NCBI GenBank assembly: GCA_029964075.1 | Contig: CM057145.1 | Coordinates: 1,240,001-1,304,000 of the forward strand | Reading direction: 5' to 3' | Length of the DNA: 64,000 bases | Source of the DNA: Patiria pectinifera | Lineage: Eukaryota > Echinodermata > Asteroidea > Valvatida > Asterinidae | In this document: piece by piece, positions 63,486-64,000 of the stretch | How the letters are laid out: the number at the start of each line of letters is the position of its first letter | Position numbering within the stretch: the stretch's first letter is position 1 | Program-made: the position numbers and the translations under genes | Notes under the pieces: generated by a model | What the model was told of the DNA's origin: nothing | Seen by the model: the letters and a program-made list of their open reading frames with translations, nothing else | The model's database searches: none

Positions 63486-63970
63486 GGTCAATTCATTTAC
63501 CAATTGGAACCTATTCATTTACCAATTGGAACCTATTCATTTACCAATTGGAACCTATTCATTTACCAATTGGAACCTATTCATTTACCAATTGGAACCT
63601 ATTCATTTACCAATTGGAACCTATTCATTTACCAATTGGAACCTATTCATTTACCAATTGAAACCAATTCATTTACCAATTGGAACCTATTCATCTACCA
63701 ATTGGAACCTATTCATTTACCAATTGGAAACTATTCATTTACCAATTGGAACCAATTCATTTACCAATTGGAACCAATTCATTTACCAATTGGAACCAAT
63801 TCATTTACCAATTGGAACCTATTCATTTACCAATTGGAACCAATTCATTTACCAATTGGAACCTATTCATTTACCAATTGGAACCAATTCATTTACCAAT
63901 TGGAACCAATTCATTTACCAATTGGAACCTATTCATGTACCAATTGGAACCTATTCAAATACCAATTGCA
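63486..63970 (+). repeat. 22-bp minisatellite with CCAATTGG core, about 22 units
   Basis: Unit is CATTTACCAATTGGAACCTATT, with a CCAATT variant of the last six bases. 22 is not a multiple of three, so any frame cycles through all three phases in 66 bases and none contains a stop. The apparent 171-residue ORF is therefore a repeat artefact. Confidence 0.92.
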
Positions 63971-64000
63971 GTGTTCTCCAACTTTGAAAATTAAAGGTTG

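Noticed and set aside
63486..63970. CRISPR-like regular repeat
   Set aside because: There are no spacers: units are directly contiguous, and the DNA is eukaryotic.
63472..63987. 171-residue F-T-N-W-N-L repeat protein
   Set aside because: It is the translation of a 22-bp minisatellite; all three frames give the same cycling peptide, with no splice sites or start context.

Overview
This is animal genomic DNA: intron-rich, AT-leaning and crowded with short non-autonomous transposons, tRNA-derived SINEs and minisatellites. Two spliced plus-strand genes can be read through it. A vertebrate-type TTAGGG run, SINEs of a kind common in marine invertebrates and non-LTR retrotransposon tails suggest a marine invertebrate, possibly a deuterostome such as an echinoderm, hemichordate or lancelet. 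I cannot settle the species.

Gene 1 (176-9314) is the 3' end of a RIPOR/FAM65-like gene (Rho-interacting cell polarisation regulator). Seven exons with fully compatible phases give 306 C-terminal residues and a stop at 9312-9314. The 5' part lies left of the window. A long AT-rich stretch follows (9315 to about 12980) and may be 3' UTR.

Between about 13.0 and 31.4 kb I see no host gene. This region holds a 1.4-kb inverted-terminal-repeat element, a diverged tandem duplication of about 6 kb (about 16.93-22.9 kb and 22.93-29.4 kb), GAGTAC and CTCGAG simple-sequence arrays, an 88-bp tandem repeat, SINEs and copies of a TTAA-flanked MITE. Insertions present in only one arm of the duplication act as internal before/after comparisons.

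Gene 2 (31431 to beyond 62654) encodes a protein with a signal peptide, a cysteine-rich LRR N-cap and then roughly one leucine-rich repeat per exon. Sixteen exons can be placed. From exon 2 onward every junction is phase 2 and falls in the same leucine-type codon of the repeat. The gene continues to the right, so its C-terminus and any membrane anchor are not visible.

The introns of gene 2 are the most interesting part. Exon pieces have been copied repeatedly: a frameshifted exon-5 copy with good splice sites, decayed tandem copies before and after exon 14, and a minisatellite in intron 8 whose units contain the end of exon 8 with its splice donor. Introns also hold long foldback elements, a palindrome array, a TTAGGG core flanked by inverted repeats, a possible hammerhead-like foldback, and 21- and 22-bp minisatellites with no stops over long distances. 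Twice in the window a TTAA MITE ends so close to an exon that its target-site duplication sits where a branch point would be expected.
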